A stretch of 8,986 bases of DNA from an uncultured Acidimicrobium sp. (GTDB lineage: Bacteria > Actinomycetota > Acidimicrobiia > Acidimicrobiales > Ilumatobacteraceae), in the NCBI GenBank assembly GCA_903853285.1, contig CAINTF010000262.1:1-8986 (forward strand). The letters are read 5' to 3'. Of this stretch, positions 6,760 through 8,986 are shown in pieces. The notes beneath the pieces are model-generated. The model worked only from the letters and a program-made list of their open reading frames with translations, did no database searches and was not told where the DNA came from. The translations under genes and the position numbers were made by a program. Every line of letters starts with the position of its first letter. Within the stretch, counting starts at the first letter, position 1.

Positions 6760-6765
6760 ATCGTA
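6760..6765 (-). promoter_or_regulatory. Candidate -10 box for the flavin monooxygenase, leaderless type
   Basis: TACGAT on the minus strand fits TANNNT and is followed by seven A and one G before the ATG at 6751, placing the expected transcript start at or beside the start codon. No ribosome-binding site is present. No clear -35 box was found. Confidence 0.38.
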
Positions 6766-6827
6766 CAACTTTTGGATCAAGCAATTGTGAACGAAGCAGT
6801 TAAGTAAACCTTACGCACAACACGCTG

Positions 6828-6839
6828 ATCAACGTTGAT
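6828..6839. promoter_or_regulatory. Perfect 12-bp palindrome, candidate operator
   Basis: ATCAACGTTGAT is its own reverse complement, with one further matching pair after a mismatch on each side. It lies about 63 bp upstream of the monooxygenase -10 candidate and about 140 bp before the di-iron protein start. A dimeric regulator could bind here; no regulator gene is nearby. Confidence 0.35.
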
Positions 6840-6847
6840 GATTGTCA

Positions 6848-6865
6848 TGTTTGTCATGACTAACA
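6848..6865. promoter_or_regulatory. 18-bp inverted repeat, candidate operator
   Basis: TGTTTGTCATGACTAACA has 9-bp arms that match at eight positions around the 8-bp palindrome GTCATGAC. A direct copy of TTGTCATG starts at 6842, nine bases before the one at 6851. It begins 9 bp after the other palindrome, so the pair could form a compound operator between the divergent genes. Confidence 0.4.
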
Positions 6866-6963
6866 AATTTTGGCGCAGAAAAGTTTTTGTGAGCATTTCA
6901 AGTTGACGAACTCGTAGAAAATATTTTTGCAGGTGTAACTTCAGGTACATACCCCGACTAAGT

Positions 6964-6968
6964 GGAGG
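6964..6968 (+). promoter_or_regulatory. Shine-Dalgarno site of the di-iron protein gene
   Basis: GGAGG followed by AAA lies 10 nt before ATG 6979 and fixes that start. It is the clearest ribosome-binding site in the window and contrasts with the leaderless-looking starts of other genes, so this transcript has a true 5' leader. Confidence 0.7.
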
Positions 6969-6978
6969 AAACACCAAC

Positions 6979-8106
6979 ATGAGTGTCACCGATAACACAA
7001 AAAACGAAAAACTCATTGGTCGACAAGACCTAGACGATATTGAAGCAATTCTGGCGATGAGCAATCACGACGAAGATGGTTCGCTGCACTACGTCACAGA
7101 TAATGCGCCAACGATTTTTACGTGGGACTACGAAACACGTCGCCCACAGCTTCGCAAGTTATACGAAAAAGCCAAGACCGGACAGTGGAATGCGGAAACA
7201 GATTTTGACTGGAAACAGTCGGTGGACATTGAAGGAACAATCACTGCAGACCAAGCCATCACAGGCGCTGGTCTTGATCCATCTCGCTACGCCGATACCC
7301 CAATCGCCAAGTGGGGCGACAAAGAATGGCTCAATTTTGGTATCGAGGGACGCAACTGGACGCTGTCACAGTTTTTGCACGGCGAGCAAGGTGCGCTCAT
7401 TTGCACAGCAAAAATCACTCAGACCGTTCCATGGCACGATGCCAAGTTGTACTCGGCTACACAGGTCATGGACGAAGCGCGACACGTAGAAGTGTTTGCA
7501 AAATATCTCAACGAGAAACTCGGTGGTGAGTATCCAATCAATATCCATCTGCGCATGCTGCTTGACGACATCATTAACGATGGCCGCTGGGACATGACCT
7601 ACCTGGGTATGCAGATCATGGTTGAGGGTCTAGCGCTTGCAGCGTTTGGATTTATGCACCAACTCACCACCGAGCCACTACTCAAGCAAATCCTGCGAAT
7701 GGTCATGAGCGACGAAGCTCGACATGTGGCTTTCGGAGTGATCAGTTTGCAAGAGGTGTACGCGCAGATGTCTGACTCTGAGATCAAAGAGCGCCAAGAG
7801 TTTGCCTACGAAGCGAGCGTGCGCATGCGCGACCGCTTCTTGCAGCAAGAAGTATGGGAGCGAATGGGTCTCAAGCCTCGTGAAATTCTCCCATTCCTCA
7901 TGGGTGATCCGACTCGCATCATGTTCCAACAGATGTTGTTTGCAAAAATCGTCCCCAACTGTAAAAAGCTTGGCTTACTTGACCGCAACGACAAATGGTT
8001 ACGTCACCGCTTCGAAGAGATGGGCGTCATCAAGTTTGAGACTTGGGAGAACACAGCCGACGACTACCTAGCATTTGAAATCGGCAAGGAAATTAAGACC
8101 GCCTAA
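6979..8106 (+). CDS. Ferritin-like di-iron carboxylate protein, putative oxygenase, function unknown
   Basis: A soluble 375-aa protein with a four-helix di-iron carboxylate core, related by fold to ribonucleotide reductase R2-like and AurF-like oxygenases. Six ligands are visible in two equal halves: Glu136 then Glu166-x-x-His169, and Glu216 then Glu246-x-x-His249. Each half has 29 residues between its first Glu and its EARH motif. A Trp-rich N-terminal part (residues 49-127, e.g. WDYETRRPQLRKLYEKAKTG and FDWKQSVDIEG) precedes the core. A C-terminal helical part (about 260-375) has no motif I recognise. It is too long and too different for ferritin or a typical R2, and I cannot name a substrate. 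ATG 6979 has a good ribosome site. It is divergent from the EthA-like monooxygenase and overlaps the 3' end of the pirin gene by 14 bp. An oxygen-dependent oxidation role is inference. Confidence 0.88.
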   Translation: MSVTDNTKNEKLIGRQDLDDIEAILAMSNHDEDGSLHYVTDNAPTIFTWDYETRRPQLRKLYEKAKTGQWNAETDFDWKQSVDIEGTITADQAITGAGLDPSRYADTPIAKWGDKEWLNFGIEGRNWTLSQFLHGEQGALICTAKITQTVPWHDAKLYSATQVMDEARHVEVFAKYLNEKLGGEYPINIHLRMLLDDIINDGRWDMTYLGMQIMVEGLALAAFGFMHQLTTEPLLKQILRMVMSDEARHVAFGVISLQEVYAQMSDSEIKERQEFAYEASVRMRDRFLQQEVWERMGLKPREILPFLMGDPTRIMFQQMLFAKIVPNCKKLGLLDRNDKWLRHRFEEMGVIKFETWENTADDYLAFEIGKEIKTA

Positions 8107-8986
8107 AGGGACGCAGTCCGTCGGCGGGAACAGTTCCAAGCAGTCCGCGCTGAAAATCATCAAAAGCTTGTTGTAGTTCGTCCCGGGTATTCATGACGAA
8201 TGGGCCGTGCTGAGCAACTGGTTCGCGTATTGGCTGACCACCGAGCAACATCACATCAAGGGCTTCATGTGCAGACGCACGCAGAGTGATCGAATCACCG
8301 TCAACGAACACCGCAAGTTGACCAAGATTGATTTGGTGTGCATCGTCACCAACAGTGCCGCTTCCCGATAACACGTAAGCAAGTGCGTTATAGGACGAGT
8401 CCCATGGCAACGTCATCTGTGCTCCAGCACTGAGCGTTGCGTGCGCAACCACAATTGGTGTTTGTGTTGACCCGGGTCCGTGATGACCGCCAAGATCTCC
8501 GGCAATTAAGCGCACTAGCGCACCGCCATCCTCGGATGACAACAACACCACCTGATCACCTTCCAAGTTTTGGTATGCAGGAGAAATCATTTTCAACTTG
8601 GAAGGCAAGTTGACCCACAACTGAATTCCATGAAACAAACCACCGCGAATGACCAGATCTTCGGGTGGAGTTTCGATGTGCAGGATTCCGCTGCCGGCTG
8701 TCATCCATTGCGTACCACCATTAGCAATGATCCCGCCGCCGCCGTGACTGTCTTGGTGTACGAATGTGCCGTCCATTAAATAGGTGACGGTTTCGAAGCC
8801 ACGATGCGGATGCCAATCTGTGCCGCGTGGTTCGAGCGGAGCGTAATTTACTTCGCCCATTTGATCCATCATGATGAATGGATCGAGATCAGCTGTCGAA
8901 ACGCCAGCGAAAGCGCGGCGAACTGGAAAACCTTCACCCTCGAAACCACTTGGCGCAGTAGTGATCGAACGAACTGAGCGCGCCCG
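8093..8986 (-). CDS. Pirin family bicupin protein, 5' end cut off by window edge
   Basis: A cupin-fold, probably iron-binding protein. Family members include nuclear cofactors in eukaryotes and quercetin-dioxygenase-like enzymes such as YhhW in bacteria; the role here is unknown. The frame is open to the last base of the window, giving 297 visible residues, and the true start lies outside. An internal ATG at 8872 should not be taken as the start, because the conserved pirin N-terminal region (VRSITTAPSGFEGEGFPVRR, then DLDPFIMMD) lies upstream of it. In visible numbering the metal ligands are His59, His61 (WHPHRGFET), His103 and Glu105 (GILHIETP), matching His56, His58, His101 and Glu103 of human pirin. 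TYLMDG, HQDSHG and QWMTAGSG are also typical. A second cupin domain runs from about 125 to 245. Its 3' end overlaps the convergent di-iron gene. Confidence 0.93.
   Translation of the reverse strand, partial: RARSVRSITTAPSGFEGEGFPVRRAFAGVSTADLDPFIMMDQMGEVNYAPLEPRGTDWHPHRGFETVTYLMDGTFVHQDSHGGGGIIANGGTQWMTAGSGILHIETPPEDLVIRGGLFHGIQLWVNLPSKLKMISPAYQNLEGDQVVLLSSEDGGALVRLIAGDLGGHHGPGSTQTPIVVAHATLSAGAQMTLPWDSSYNALAYVLSGSGTVGDDAHQINLGQLAVFVDGDSITLRASAHEALDVMLLGGQPIREPVAQHGPFVMNTRDELQQAFDDFQRGLLGTVPADGLRPFRRS

Larger units (their letters stand above)
6752..6978. promoter_or_regulatory. Divergent control region between the monooxygenase and the di-iron protein genes
   Basis: These 227 bp form the longest non-coding stretch in the window and must hold the promoters of both flanking genes. 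Seen in it are the monooxygenase -10 candidate near 6760, two palindromes at 6828-6839 and 6848-6865, a TTGACG that resembles a -35 box at 6903-6908 without a well-spaced -10, TANNNT matches such as TAACTT at 6936-6941, and a ribosome site near the right end. The plus-strand promoter cannot be fixed from sequence. Confidence 0.55.

Noticed and set aside
6777..7064. 95-residue minus-strand frame across the divergent control region.
   Set aside because: It overlaps the start of the di-iron gene antisense, has no family features and would leave no room for the monooxygenase promoter.
8106..8130. GGAC/GTCC mini-hairpin after the di-iron gene as a terminator.
   Set aside because: It has only a 4-bp stem and no T-run on either strand.

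Overview
The window is a gene-dense stretch of bacterial chromosome with about even base composition. It most resembles an actinobacterium, possibly a lower-GC member of the Acidimicrobiia. That placement is inference. It rests on an EthA-like monooxygenase very close in length and sequence to the mycobacterial protein, on a ferric-reductase/FMN-binding/ApbE gene trio common in Actinobacteria, on GTG/TTG-type starts, and on several start codons with no Shine-Dalgarno sequence but a TANNNT box 6-8 nt upstream, as in leaderless actinobacterial transcripts. No rRNA, tRNA, CRISPR array, insertion sequence or phage gene was seen. No gene-free stretch exceeds 300 bases; the longest is 227 bases (6752-6978).

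Layout: (1) 1-1019, minus strand: an MFS drug/proton antiporter-type transporter whose C-terminal end lies beyond the left edge. (2) 1057-1830, plus: a classical short-chain dehydrogenase/reductase, divergent from the transporter across a 37-bp gap. (3) 1831-2430, minus: the ribosome-assembly GTPase EngB (YihA/YsxC). Its stop codon abuts that of the SDR, and a likely terminator hairpin covers both stops. (4) 2448-5209, minus: three tightly packed genes transcribed in the order bis-heme ferric-reductase-like flavocytochrome, membrane-anchored FMN-binding protein, ApbE-type FMN transferase. (5) 5282-6751, minus: an EthA-like Baeyer-Villiger-type flavin monooxygenase. (6) 6979-8106, plus: a ferritin-like di-iron protein with two EX29EXXH halves, divergent from the monooxygenase across a region with two palindromes. 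(7) 8093-8986, minus: a pirin family cupin protein whose N-terminus lies beyond the right edge and whose 3' end overlaps the di-iron gene by 14 bp.

How they work together: the trio in (4) reads as a self-contained transmembrane electron-export module. NAD(P)H would be oxidised in the cytoplasm by the FAD domain, electrons would cross the membrane through two hemes, and the acceptor would be an FMN that ApbE attaches covalently to Thr202 of the anchored protein outside the membrane. The terminal acceptor is unknown. The remaining enzymes (SDR, flavin monooxygenase, di-iron protein, pirin) are all redox or oxygen-related. They may form a loose oxidative-metabolism neighbourhood, but only the divergent monooxygenase/di-iron pair shows a layout that suggests joint regulation.
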